Source of the DNA: Nocardioides carbamazepini | Lineage (GTDB): Bacteria; Actinomycetota; Actinomycetes; Propionibacteriales; Nocardioidaceae | Reading direction: 5' to 3' | DNA: 64,000 nucleotides | Assembly: GCF_024614185.1 (NCBI RefSeq) | Contig: NZ_JAHTLF010000018.1 | Location: 903,821-967,820 of the forward strand | Shown: positions 52,831 through 62,000 of the stretch, one piece after another | How the letters are laid out: each line of letters begins with the position of its first letter | Numbering within the stretch: the stretch's first letter is position 1 | The notes under the pieces: generated by a model | Database searches by the model: none | What the model was told of the DNA's origin: nothing | What the model saw: only the letters and a program-made list of their open reading frames with translations | Position numbers and translations under genes: made by a program

Positions 52831-53334
52831 ATGACGACTTCTCTGACCCGCTCCTCGACCTTCACCTACACCGACGCGAAGTACGTCGCGAGCAAGCTAG
52901 GAGCCGACCTTCTCAACCTGCACGCCCGCTACGGCCACCCGCTTCGTGCCGACGTCGACGACTACGTGGAAGAGACCGCGCAATACCTACGGCACGGCTA
53001 CCTGGACACCGTCGACTTCGGCTTCAAGGACGGTGATCGTTGGGTGCTTCGGCTGCGATACACGGCAGTCGCCGGGGGGCAGTTGCGCGACGAGACACCA
53101 GGTGGGTTGCCCAGCGCCTACGACGTTGCGGGGCACTCGTTCCACAGCTATCTAGTTCGGAACGATGCGTACTGGAACCTGAGCGATGCTCAGCGTGCTG
53201 AGTTCAACGCGACTCTTCCCATCCAGCGCACCGCTGGCGCCGAACCGACGGCATTCGCCGGCAGCACTGGCGGATCCTCTCAGTACTCCCGCAACGGCGC
53301 CGGCCTCGGCCGCAACGTCTACACCGCATTCTGA
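52831..53334 (+). CDS. cap7: CBASS HORMA-domain sensor (Cap7)
   Basis: 167 residues from ATG 52831, one base after the CD-NTase stop. The pattern SSTFTYTDAKYVASKLGADL, VEETAQYLRHGYLDTVDFGFKDGDRWVLRLRY-type N-terminal block is that of bacterial HORMA family 1. In type III CBASS the HORMA protein binds a short peptide, closes its safety-belt and switches on the CD-NTase. The Gly/Ser-rich C-terminal tail (GGSSQYSRNGAGLGRNVY) is the mobile safety-belt region or may carry a closure motif. Length is normal for the family. Confidence 0.9.
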   Translation: MTTSLTRSSTFTYTDAKYVASKLGADLLNLHARYGHPLRADVDDYVEETAQYLRHGYLDTVDFGFKDGDRWVLRLRYTAVAGGQLRDETPGGLPSAYDVAGHSFHSYLVRNDAYWNLSDAQRAEFNATLPIQRTAGAEPTAFAGSTGGSSQYSRNGAGLGRNVYTAF

Positions 53335-53409
53335 CCCGTGGCACAGAGCGGCCGCCGCTGAACGCGGCGGCCGCTCCATGCCGGCCAACATGCCAAGGAG
53401 GTCACGTTC

Positions 53410-54351
53410 GTGACCAGCACCACGGAACTCTTCCACCCCGTCATTAGCCTGCCCGAGCCTGTCCGCGTAGACCGATACAAGCGGCTCGTCGGCCTCGACG
53501 ACATCAAGACCCGCCTCCGAAAGGAGGCCGCGGTCCTCGCAGATCCAGCCGTTCTGACGCGATGGGCCGCTGCCAATCACCGCGGCGTCTCCTCCGACAA
53601 TGCGGCCTTCACACTCCTGCGCGACCGTGCGCCGCTGTTGCTCTTCGCCGGTGACGTGGGGTCGGGCAAGTCGGCGCTCGCCGAGAGCTTCGGTTGCGAC
53701 CTCGCCACCTTCTTGGACGTCGACGTAAACCTCTACCGCCTCAAGCTCTCCGCCCGCGGCACAGGCCACGTCGGCGAAATGACGGCCCTCATCGATGAGG
53801 CCTTCCAGAAGGTCGGCGCCGAGGCGCGCATCGGCCGGACCGCAGCAGGCAAGCTCCAAGCCGTCACCATTCTCGTGATCGACGAGGCAGACGCTCTGGT
53901 CCAGTCGCGAGAGGCTAGCCAGATGCACCACGAGGACCGCGCCGGTGTCGATGCCTTCCTCGCCGGCATCGACCAGTTTGCTGGCTCAGGGATCCCGCTG
54001 CTCGTCGTGATGTGTACCAACCGCCTCGCAGCGCTCGACCCTGCAGTGAAGCGTCGTGCCGCGGCCACCTTCACGTTCGGGCGACCGAACGCCGACCAGC
54101 GCAGGCAGGTGCTCTCCGGTGCCTTCGAGGGCTTCGAGCTCGCCGACGAGACAATCGAGAAGCTGGTCCTCGCGACTGGCGAGCGTGGTGACGGTCTGCC
54201 GGGTTTTACGTACTCAGACCTGACGCAGCGGCTTGTTCCGACAGCAGTTCTCGCCGCGTATCCGGATGAGCCGATCACCGCCGATCTCCTGATCACCGTC
54301 GCAGAAGATCTCGGCCCCACCCCGCCCTTCAGCGATGTGGCAGCGTCATGA
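53410..54351 (+). CDS. cap6: CBASS TRIP13/Pch2-like AAA+ ATPase (Cap6)
   Basis: 313 residues, GTG start. Walker A GDVGSGKS (81-88), Walker B VIDEAD (156-161), sensor region VMCTNRLAALDPAVKRRAA with arginines in finger positions. A one-domain TRIP13 homologue without the eukaryotic adapter domain. In type III CBASS it pulls apart the closed HORMA/CD-NTase complex, keeping the system off until phage peptides overwhelm it. The nucC start overlaps its stop (ATGA). Confidence 0.92.
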   Translation: MTSTTELFHPVISLPEPVRVDRYKRLVGLDDIKTRLRKEAAVLADPAVLTRWAAANHRGVSSDNAAFTLLRDRAPLLLFAGDVGSGKSALAESFGCDLATFLDVDVNLYRLKLSARGTGHVGEMTALIDEAFQKVGAEARIGRTAAGKLQAVTILVIDEADALVQSREASQMHHEDRAGVDAFLAGIDQFAGSGIPLLVVMCTNRLAALDPAVKRRAAATFTFGRPNADQRRQVLSGAFEGFELADETIEKLVLATGERGDGLPGFTYSDLTQRLVPTAVLAAYPDEPITADLLITVAEDLGPTPPFSDVAAS

Positions 54352-55106
54352 GCACGGCACAGCGGCCAGACGACCTGACGAAGTTCGACCTCCGGGACGC
54401 ATACCTCCGGCGTCAGGACCAGCTTCTCGCCGCGCTCAACGTCACCGCCGGATTCATCGATCACCCCTCCGCCAAGGGGGATGCCTCGGAGGTTGACTGG
54501 CGGGCCATGCTCAGTGGCTTCTTGCCAGGGCGTTACGGCGTTGGGCCGATCTTCGCCGTCGACTCGCGAGGCCAGCGAAGCGACCAGATCGACATCGCGA
54601 TCTACGACCGTCAGTACGCCCCGCTCTTCTTCGAGACCTCCGGGGGCGACCTGGTCGTACCGGCTGAGAGCATCTACGCCGCCTTCGAGGTCAAGCCCGT
54701 CGTCGATAAGGAGTATGTCGAGTACGCGGGAAGCAAGGTCGCCAGCGTCCGCGCTCTCCACCGGACTTCCGCAGAGATCCGGCACGCGGGGGGCGTCTAT
54801 CCACCCCAGGACCCAGCCGACAAGTCGATCATCGGTGGTTTGCTCGCCGCCCGGTCTGACTGGACCGACATGGAAGGACGTGCAGCCACCCGCGCGATCA
54901 CGAGCGCCGAGCCCGACCGGCGACTCGACCTCGGGCTCGCCCTGGATACGAAGGCCTTCGAGTCGACCGCGCCGGCGATCGAACTCGCCTACAGCGCCGA
55001 CGGCACCCAATTGATCTGGTTCGCCCTCCGCCTGTTCCGACGCCTCCAGCGAATGGGCACAGCCCTCGCGATAGATCTGGACGAGTACGAGAAGGCGCTT
55101 GAGTGA
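54348..55106 (+). CDS. nucC: CBASS effector nuclease NucC
   Basis: 252 residues. Nearly every landmark of E. coli NucC is present: HPSAKGDASE, FAVDSRGQRSDQIDIAIYDRQ, VVPAESIYAAFEVK, KVASVRALHRTS and HAGG-YPP. Catalytic residues of the restriction-endonuclease fold map to D82, E114 and K116. NucC trimers bind cyclic triadenylate, pair into hexamers and cut double-stranded DNA without sequence preference, killing the infected cell. Gene order (CD-NTase, HORMA, TRIP13, NucC) equals the well-studied E. coli MS115-1 operon. Confidence 0.95.
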   Translation: MSTAQRPDDLTKFDLRDAYLRRQDQLLAALNVTAGFIDHPSAKGDASEVDWRAMLSGFLPGRYGVGPIFAVDSRGQRSDQIDIAIYDRQYAPLFFETSGGDLVVPAESIYAAFEVKPVVDKEYVEYAGSKVASVRALHRTSAEIRHAGGVYPPQDPADKSIIGGLLAARSDWTDMEGRAATRAITSAEPDRRLDLGLALDTKAFESTAPAIELAYSADGTQLIWFALRLFRRLQRMGTALAIDLDEYEKALE

Positions 55107-55110
55107 ACTG

Positions 55111-55139
55111 AGGCGCGCGGCACGAGTCAGGCGCCTTTT
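55111..55139 (+). terminator. Weak terminator behind nucC
   Basis: AGGCGC (55111-55116) pairs with GCGCCT (55131-55136), followed by TTTT. Five bases after the nucC stop; likely ends the CBASS operon. Confidence 0.55.
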
Positions 55140-55237
55140 CCAGAACCTCAGGAATGTGTCGGCGACTGCCAGTACCGTCCGATCGGCCGCCTGAGTCGGC
55201 CTCAAGTCAAATCACCTTCGAGCGAAAGGCACGAGAC

Positions 55238-57301
55238 ATGAGCGCCGGTGGCTTCGCGCACCGTGCCCAGCAGGTGCTGCGACAGGCGCTGGGAGGCGAC
55301 GCCGCCTTTCGACCGCAGCAGCTGGAAGCCATTGAAACGATCGTCGCGAGGCGCGGGCGGCTGCTGGTCGTTCAGCGGACCGGCTGGGGGAAGAGCGCGG
55401 TCTACTTCGTTTCCACCCGACTCCTTCGCGACGAGGGAGCTGGACCGTCGATCATCATCTCGCCGCTTCTCGCCCTGATGCGTGACCAGATCGAGGCAGC
55501 GAAACGCATCGGGCTGGTCGCGGAGACGATCAATAGCAGCAACCGAGACGATTGGGACCGTGTCGAGGCCGGTCTCCTCAGCGGCTCCATCGACTTGCTC
55601 CTGATCTCACCCGAGCGTCTCAACAACACCGAGTTTCGCGACCGTCTCCTGACTCCCCTGGCAAGCGCCGCCGGCCTTCTCGTGATCGACGAAGCGCACT
55701 GCATCAGCGACTGGGGACACGACTTCCGACCGGATTACCGTCGCATCGTCCGTGTTCTCGACTTGATGCCCTCGACTGTTCCAGTCCTATGCACCACGGC
55801 CACCGCGAACGACCGCGTAGTCACCGACATCGTGGGCCAACTCGGCACCGGGCTCGAGGTCATCCGCGGATCTTTGGACCGCGAAAGCCTGTCGCTGCAC
55901 GTGCGCAGGCTGGATACCCAGCCCGAGCGCCTCGCATGGCTCGCCGAGTGGCTGCCGACCACAAGTGGATCCGGGATCATCTATTGCCTGACCGTAGCCG
56001 ACACCAGGCGAGTAGCCGACTGGCTCAACGCCCGCGGCATCAGCGCAGTCGCCTACTCCGGCGACACGGATGCCGAGGTGAGGCTCGATATCGAACGGCG
56101 CCTCAAGAGCAATGACGTGAAGGTCGTTGTCGCCACCTCCGCTCTGGGGATGGGGTACGACAAGCCGGACCTTGCGTTCGTGGTCCATTTCCAGTCGCCG
56201 GACTCGCCGGTTGCCTACTACCAGCAGGTTGGACGTGCCGGGCGCGCGATCGATCGCGCGACAGCCGTCCTCTTGGTCGGGGCAGAGGACTCGGACATCT
56301 GGGAGTACTTCCTGGCCAACAGCCTGCCGGTCCAATGGCATGCCGAAGCGGTCACCGAGTTCCTCGCCAGTCGTGCTGATTGGACCCCGCAACGCGACAT
56401 CGAATCGGCAGTCAACATCAAGACAGCCCGCCTGACAGGCCTGCTCAAGATTCTCGAGATCGAAGGAGCAGTTGAACGAAGCGGAACCTCGTACCGGCGA
56501 ACGCTGCGCCTCTGGGAATTCGACGAGGAACGCGTGGACCGCGTACGGGACGCCCGCGTGCGCGAACAGCAGACGATGAAGGACTACGCAGATTCGCCGG
56601 ACTGCCGCATGGCCTACATCCGGAGCACCCTCGACGATCCTTCACCGCCCCAATGCGGCCGCTGCGACAACTGCAACGGGAGCGTCGCAGACGGCGCACT
56701 CCCGAAGGAACGGATCGTCGAGGCCGTCGAGTTCATCCGCCGCAGGCCGGTTGAGATCGACCCACGGCGGCGATGGGTCGGCGGCGGTCGAACCGGAGGA
56801 GTCGCACTCGACCAGCGGCTCCAGCCCGGTCGCGCCCTCGCGTACTTGTCTGATCCAGGCTGGGGACGAGACCTCCTGCAGGCGAAACACGCCGGCAGGC
56901 ACGTCGACGATTCCATGGTGGAGGCCGCGGCCGCACTCGTCGAGGACTGGCTCGAGAACGAACCGCAGTTGACCGTCGTCTTCGTTCCCAACTCGGACCC
57001 GGCGCGATCTCTGGTCCCGGATTTCGCCCGCCGTCTTGCGGCCACGCTCAAGATCTCGATCTCCGGCTGCGTTGAAAAGGTGGCGCCCACGCAGCCCCAG
57101 AAGCTGATGGAGAACAGCGTCCAGCAGTTCATGAACGTCCACGGCTCCTACCGGGTCGTCGGTCCGACACCGACCGGTCCGGTCCTCTTGGTCGACGACG
57201 TTTCGGACTCAAGGTGGACAATGACAGTGATCGGGGCTCTCCTTGCTGAAGCAGGAGTTGGCCCGGTGTACCCATTCGCAATCGCAAAGACCAAGGGATA
57301 G
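55238..57301 (+). CDS. RecQ-type DNA helicase fused to a phosphoribosyltransferase-like domain
   Basis: 687 residues from ATG 55238 behind GAAAGG. RecQ core: FRPQQLEAIETIV, Walker A TGWGKS (48-53), DEAHCISDWGHDFRPDY (DEAH 151-154), and QQVGRAGRA in motif VI. The RecQ zinc site is kept (PDCRMAY and CGRCDNC). The HRDC domain is missing; the last 150 residues end in VLLVDDVSDSRWTMTVIGALL, the PRPP-loop pattern of type I phosphoribosyltransferases. The helicase should unwind 3'-5'; the added domain may bind nucleotides or make a signal. Followed two bases later by a DprA-like gene. Confidence 0.88.
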   Translation: MSAGGFAHRAQQVLRQALGGDAAFRPQQLEAIETIVARRGRLLVVQRTGWGKSAVYFVSTRLLRDEGAGPSIIISPLLALMRDQIEAAKRIGLVAETINSSNRDDWDRVEAGLLSGSIDLLLISPERLNNTEFRDRLLTPLASAAGLLVIDEAHCISDWGHDFRPDYRRIVRVLDLMPSTVPVLCTTATANDRVVTDIVGQLGTGLEVIRGSLDRESLSLHVRRLDTQPERLAWLAEWLPTTSGSGIIYCLTVADTRRVADWLNARGISAVAYSGDTDAEVRLDIERRLKSNDVKVVVATSALGMGYDKPDLAFVVHFQSPDSPVAYYQQVGRAGRAIDRATAVLLVGAEDSDIWEYFLANSLPVQWHAEAVTEFLASRADWTPQRDIESAVNIKTARLTGLLKILEIEGAVERSGTSYRRTLRLWEFDEERVDRVRDARVREQQTMKDYADSPDCRMAYIRSTLDDPSPPQCGRCDNCNGSVADGALPKERIVEAVEFIRRRPVEIDPRRRWVGGGRTGGVALDQRLQPGRALAYLSDPGWGRDLLQAKHAGRHVDDSMVEAAAALVEDWLENEPQLTVVFVPNSDPARSLVPDFARRLAATLKISISGCVEKVAPTQPQKLMENSVQQFMNVHGSYRVVGPTPTGPVLLVDDVSDSRWTMTVIGALLAEAGVGPVYPFAIAKTKG

Positions 57302-57303
57302 CA

Positions 57304-58257
57304 GTGCTGGATCAGGCAGACCTAGTCACGCTCGCGCTGACGAGTCGCATCGTGCCCAGCCAGGTCGCGCCCTTGACGGCGCGGCAGTACTGGCCGCTCA
57401 CCCGAGCGGTCGATCTGCCCTGGTTGATGGGTCGATCAGCCGCCGAGATCGCGGTCGAGCTCTCCATTGCCGGCGAGGACGCGGAACGAGTTGCCCGCCT
57501 CCTCGACCGTGGCGCCGCACTCGCGCTCGCGATGGAGCAACTTGAACACACCGGCGTCTGGACGACGACCGGCATGGCTGACCGATACCCCGAGATGCTT
57601 CGTCGGCGACTGGGCGACGCCGCTCCGCCGCTGCTCCATGGCGTCGGCGACGCCAATCTCTGGCAGACCGACGGCGTGGGGGTGGTCGGTTCGCGCGACA
57701 TCGGACCCGAATCAGCCGACGTAGCACGCGAAGTCGCACGAGCGGCGGTCCATCAGCGGCTGCCGATCGTCTCTGGCGCAGCCCGCGGCGTCGACCAACA
57801 CGCGATGAACGCCGCCTTCGAGTTCGGCGGCCACGTCATCGGTGTACTCGCGGACTCACTCGAACGGACAGTGGCCAAGCCGAGTACGCGACAAGGCATC
57901 GCGAGTGGACAGATCTGCCTGGTGACCCCCTACACGCCCAAGGCACCGTTCTCCGCCGGGAACGCGATGGGGCGCAATAAGATCATCTACGCGCTCTCGC
58001 GATGCGTTGTCGTCGTACGGAGCGAGGAGGGCAGCGGGGGGACCTGGGGCGGTGCAACCGAAGCCATCCGAGGCAAGTTCACCACCGTCGTGTCATGGAC
58101 GGGCCAAGGATCCGCTCAGGGCAACCGTGCGCTCGTCGACCTTGGCGCTCGAGCACTTGAGTCTGCGGACCAAATCGAAGGTCAGATCGAGTCGGCCTTC
58201 GAGCAGCCGGTTCCCCCAGCGCGGGCATTCAAGGCCGACCAACTTTCACTCTTCTAA
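57304..58257 (+). CDS. DprA-like Rossmann-fold protein
   Basis: 317 residues, GTG 57304. DprA/Smf hallmarks: GVGVVGSRDIG, PIVSGAARGVDQHAMNAA, FSAGNAMGRNKIIYALSRCVVVV and GSGGTWGGATEA. An N-terminal helical region of about 100 residues precedes it. Classical DprA loads RecA on incoming single strands; this copy lies in a defence island and is coupled to a RecQ-PRTase gene, so it more likely reads DNA ends or a nucleotide signal for that helicase. The Rossmann pocket belongs to the wider DprA/LOG group that includes nucleotide-processing enzymes. Confidence 0.85.
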   Translation: MLDQADLVTLALTSRIVPSQVAPLTARQYWPLTRAVDLPWLMGRSAAEIAVELSIAGEDAERVARLLDRGAALALAMEQLEHTGVWTTTGMADRYPEMLRRRLGDAAPPLLHGVGDANLWQTDGVGVVGSRDIGPESADVAREVARAAVHQRLPIVSGAARGVDQHAMNAAFEFGGHVIGVLADSLERTVAKPSTRQGIASGQICLVTPYTPKAPFSAGNAMGRNKIIYALSRCVVVVRSEEGSGGTWGGATEAIRGKFTTVVSWTGQGSAQGNRALVDLGARALESADQIEGQIESAFEQPVPPARAFKADQLSLF

Positions 58258-59029
58258 GGTCTAGTCCTACCCGCATCCAGGGCGGGCTCCAGTCAGTCGA
58301 TCCTGTCTTCAAGGGGCAGATTCCAGTCGACGTAGCAACACACACGCCGCCGGGAGCTCGAGCGCCGCAGGACCTCCGCCGAGCTACCTCCGGAGCAGCT
58401 CATCGGCATGGCCAGCCGTTTGATGCAGCAATGCGAAAACGCTCCAATGGATCGCCGACGGAAAGGCAGACGGAGACGCACCCAACCCGCGCCCCGCCTG
58501 CCCCAGATCGCGGTGCGAGCGCCAAGCGCCCCGCCGCCGTACGCGGCCGAAGGTCGGCGTGGCACGCCAATGACCGACCGCGGACGCGCCAACGACTTAC
58601 CACTGTCCTGGCCTTGAGGTGGGGTGCCAGCCCCATTGGCCGCCTTCGTCTGACGGCCCGTAACCAGTGGGCCCCGATCTCCCGGCATCTTCGAAACCTG
58701 TTCGCAGCTCCCGGCACCGTTTCAGCCAGTCGACCAGGAGTAGGCCATGGCGAGGTTGCTTTCTGCCACGGAGCGAGCAGCCAGTTCCAGGACTCTGGTC
58801 GAGAACATGGCCAGCGAGTGGAACTCGCCTCGAGCGCGAAATTCCTCGAGGCGGCCGTCGACCAGAACGTGACCAGTCGTTCGCTGCCAGATCTCGATGA
58901 CTGCGTCCTCGCGCACGCTCTGCATTCTCAGACAAGTCGACGTCGGGCGAGTTCCCAAATTCGTGCCCAATCGGTCGGACCCGACGCATAGCCTGATGCC
59001 CGCAGCAGAAGGGTCGATGAGGAGTGACG
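58258..59029. other. 772-base gap with gene remnants
   Basis: No full-length gene. On the minus strand a frame ending near 58293 (…CYVDWNLPLEDRID) reads like the broken end of a protein, and a small open frame lies at 58722-58925. No tRNA, att repeat or insertion-sequence ends are visible. Composition is intermediate between the island and the core genome. Confidence 0.4.
58722..58925 (-). CDS. Small hypothetical protein (possible)
   Basis: 67 residues from ATG 58925. The chain (REDAVIEIWQRTTGHVLVD, then LEEFRARGEFHSLAMF) has a natural amino-acid mix and amphipathic helices, unlike the arginine-rich shadow frames around it. No clear ribosome site. It is antisense to nothing and stands alone in the gap before the large helicase gene. 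Could be a remnant instead of a live gene. Confidence 0.35.
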   Translation of the reverse strand: MQSVREDAVIEIWQRTTGHVLVDGRLEEFRARGEFHSLAMFSTRVLELAARSVAESNLAMAYSWSTG

Positions 59030-62000
59030 GTGGAGACGACGCAACGACAGTCGCGCAAGGAGTTGGTGGCCGCGGCCGTCGAGCGATGGGCGAAGGATCT
59101 GGTCGACACAGGCAAGCGCAACCCGCTGCTCTACTACCGGCCTTTGCAGGCCGGAACCCTGTCGTTCGATCACGCGGATACGGCGGCATTGACGGCGTTC
59201 CTCGCAGGGAGCCAGATCAAGCTGTCGGCGCTGTTCCCGACACCGACAGTTTCCGCCGATGCGCTCAAGCGAATCCGAACGATCCGCAAGAAGATCCTCA
59301 CACTCGAGGAGGAGCGCGGCATCCAGACCGGCTACCTCGCCATCGGAATGGCGACGTGGACCGAGGAAGGAACGGCCGCGACAGAACGAGCGCCGGCTGC
59401 CCCGATCCTGCTGCGCGAGATCTGGATCAAGCCGCGCAGCGCGTCCGAAAGCGACTTCGATCTGACGCTGGCAGAGGAGGCCGAGTACAACCCGGTCCTG
59501 CTCCACTACCTCAACGAACGCTTCGGGTCATCAGTCGACTTCAGTGGCCTGCCGGAGGACCCGGACGAGAAGAGCTGGCCCGGCATCGCCGAATCCATCG
59601 GGGCTCTCGAGTCGGCTTGCGCCCAGGTCCCGGGCTTCGCGACCGAGAGGACCTTGACTGTTGGCAGCTTCGCGTACCAGAAGCTGCCGATGGTCAACGA
59701 CCTCAAGGCGGACATCGAGCTGCTTCTCGAGTCCGACGTGATCGCTGCCTTGGCTGGCGATGCCCAGGCGCAAGCGACACTTCGTGGCAACGTGGGCCAC
59801 ACGGACGCGCTCGAACCGTCACGACCAGACCACACACCGCCGGTCGACGAGTTCCTCGTCCTGGATGCCGACTCCTCGCAGAACTACGCGATCAACGCGG
59901 CCTTCGGCGGCAGCCACGTCGTTGTCAAAGGCCCGCCCGGCACGGGCAAGAGCCAGACGATCACCAACCTCATCGCCGGCCTGATGGCGCGAGGCAAGCG
60001 TGTCCTGTTCGTCGCGGAGAAGCGCGCCGCCATCGACGCCGTACTGGGCCGTCTCGGCGGCGCCGAACTGGACACCTGGGTCATGGACCTCCACGACGGC
60101 CTGTCGAACCGGCGCCGCGTTGCACAGCAACTCTCCGAGACTCTCGAGCGCGCGTCTCGCACGGGCGTCCCAGATGTCGGGGCTCTTCATCGGGAGTTGG
60201 TCGCCAGCCGTGATCGGCTGACTAACCACTCACAGATGATGCACCGACCGCGGGAACCTTGGGGATTCAGCGTCTACGATCTCCAAGCCCTCCGGCTCCA
60301 ACTCGGTGACATCAAGCCGACCTACCGGTTCCGCGGGCCGAGGCTTACCGCCGCGACCCAGGAGATGGTCGAAGACGCCATCGCAGTCTTGACCGAGTAC
60401 GCCGAGCTCGACGGACTCAAGGCGGCCGAGGCCGGTGCATGGTCAGGCGCGCAAGTCGACACGGCCGACCAGGCGCGCCAGGCCATCGAGATCGTGCGCC
60501 AACTCCGCGATCGCACTGTGCCCGATGCTGGCGCGAAACTGAACTTGCTCGTCGAGACTCTCGGGCTGCGCCGGCCGACGTCTGTCGATCAGTGGGGCGG
60601 TCTCCTTTCCCTCGCGAACCAAGTCGCGGCTCTTTGCCAGCAACTGTCGGAGGCAGCGTTCAGGGAGGGACAGGAGACGCTTGTCGCAGCGACAGCCACC
60701 GCTCGCTGGCGAAAGGAGCGCGGCGTGAGCATGGCCTGGGGCGAGCGTAGACGCGCCGTCAAGGCCGCGAAGACACTCGTCGTGGCAGGCAAGCCGAGCA
60801 AGAGCGAGCTCCACACCAAACTTGTCCATGCGACCGAACTCAGCGCCGCCTGGCGAGCCGCATCCGTCGACGGTGGAGAACCACGGTTGCCCGCCGACCT
60901 TGCTGGGACGCATGCTCAACTCGAGCAGATGACGACCGAGCTGCGCGGGCTCGGGGCATTCGTCGCGTCTAGCGAACTCGGCTCACTCGACCCCACCACC
61001 GAGCTCCCACAGCGACTGGACGCTCTGGTCCGGGACCACACGCAGCTGTCCAAGCTTCCTCGACTGCGCGAGCTGCACCGCAAGATCCACGACCTCGGAC
61101 TCGATGCCTTCGCCGACGAATGCCGCAGGCGAGAGGTCCAGCCACAAGACGTACGCCCGCTCCTGGAAGCAGCGTGGCTCGACTCAATCCTCGAAGACGT
61201 GGCGCTAACCGACGCCAAATACGGAGCGTTCCAGGGCACGACCCTCGACCGGACCGTCAGTACCTTCCAAGCCGCAGACACGCAGCACATTCAGTCCGCG
61301 GGCGCACGGGTGCAGCGGAAGGCGGCAGAGGCGCTCTATGCGGCGTTGGATGCCCATCCGGAACAAACACTGCTGATCCGGAAGCAGGCCAATCTCAAGC
61401 GGCGGCACATGCCGATGCGGGAACTGCTCGAGCAGGCAGGCGACGTGCTCCTCGCTGCCAAGCCCTGTTGGGCGATGTCTCCACTGGTCGTCAGCCAGGT
61501 ACTCCCGATGCGACGCATGTTCGACGTCGTGATCTTCGACGAAGCCAGTCAGATCCCCCCAGCGGATGCCATCCCGTCCATCGCTCGAGGGCACAAACTG
61601 GTCGTCGCCGGCGACGAGCGCCAACTCCCGCCGACCGCGTTCTTCGGCAGCACTGTTGATGACAGCGACGAGGAAGACGACATCGAGAACATCACGCTCA
61701 CGAGTGGCTTCGAATCGATCCTGGACGCACTTGCTCCGCTGATATCGACACGGAATCTGCAGTGGCACTACCGCAGCCGCGACGAGAAGCTCATCGCGTT
61801 CAGCAACGTCCACATCTACGACTCCTCACTCACCACGTTCCCAGGCGCGCAGCAGGACGGAGTCCTCAAGCACGTCCACGTGCCATGGGCCCCCGGCGGG
61901 AACGGCGTCGCCGGTTCCACTAGCGCCGAGGTGGAGAAGGTCGTCGACCTCGTCCTCGACCATGCCGAGAACCGTCCCGAAGAGTCCCTTGGCGTTATCG

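Noticed and set aside
58431..58991. 186-codon plus-strand open frame in the gap before the large helicase gene
   Set aside because: No family features, no ribosome site and Arg/Ser/Pro-rich composition typical of a chance frame.
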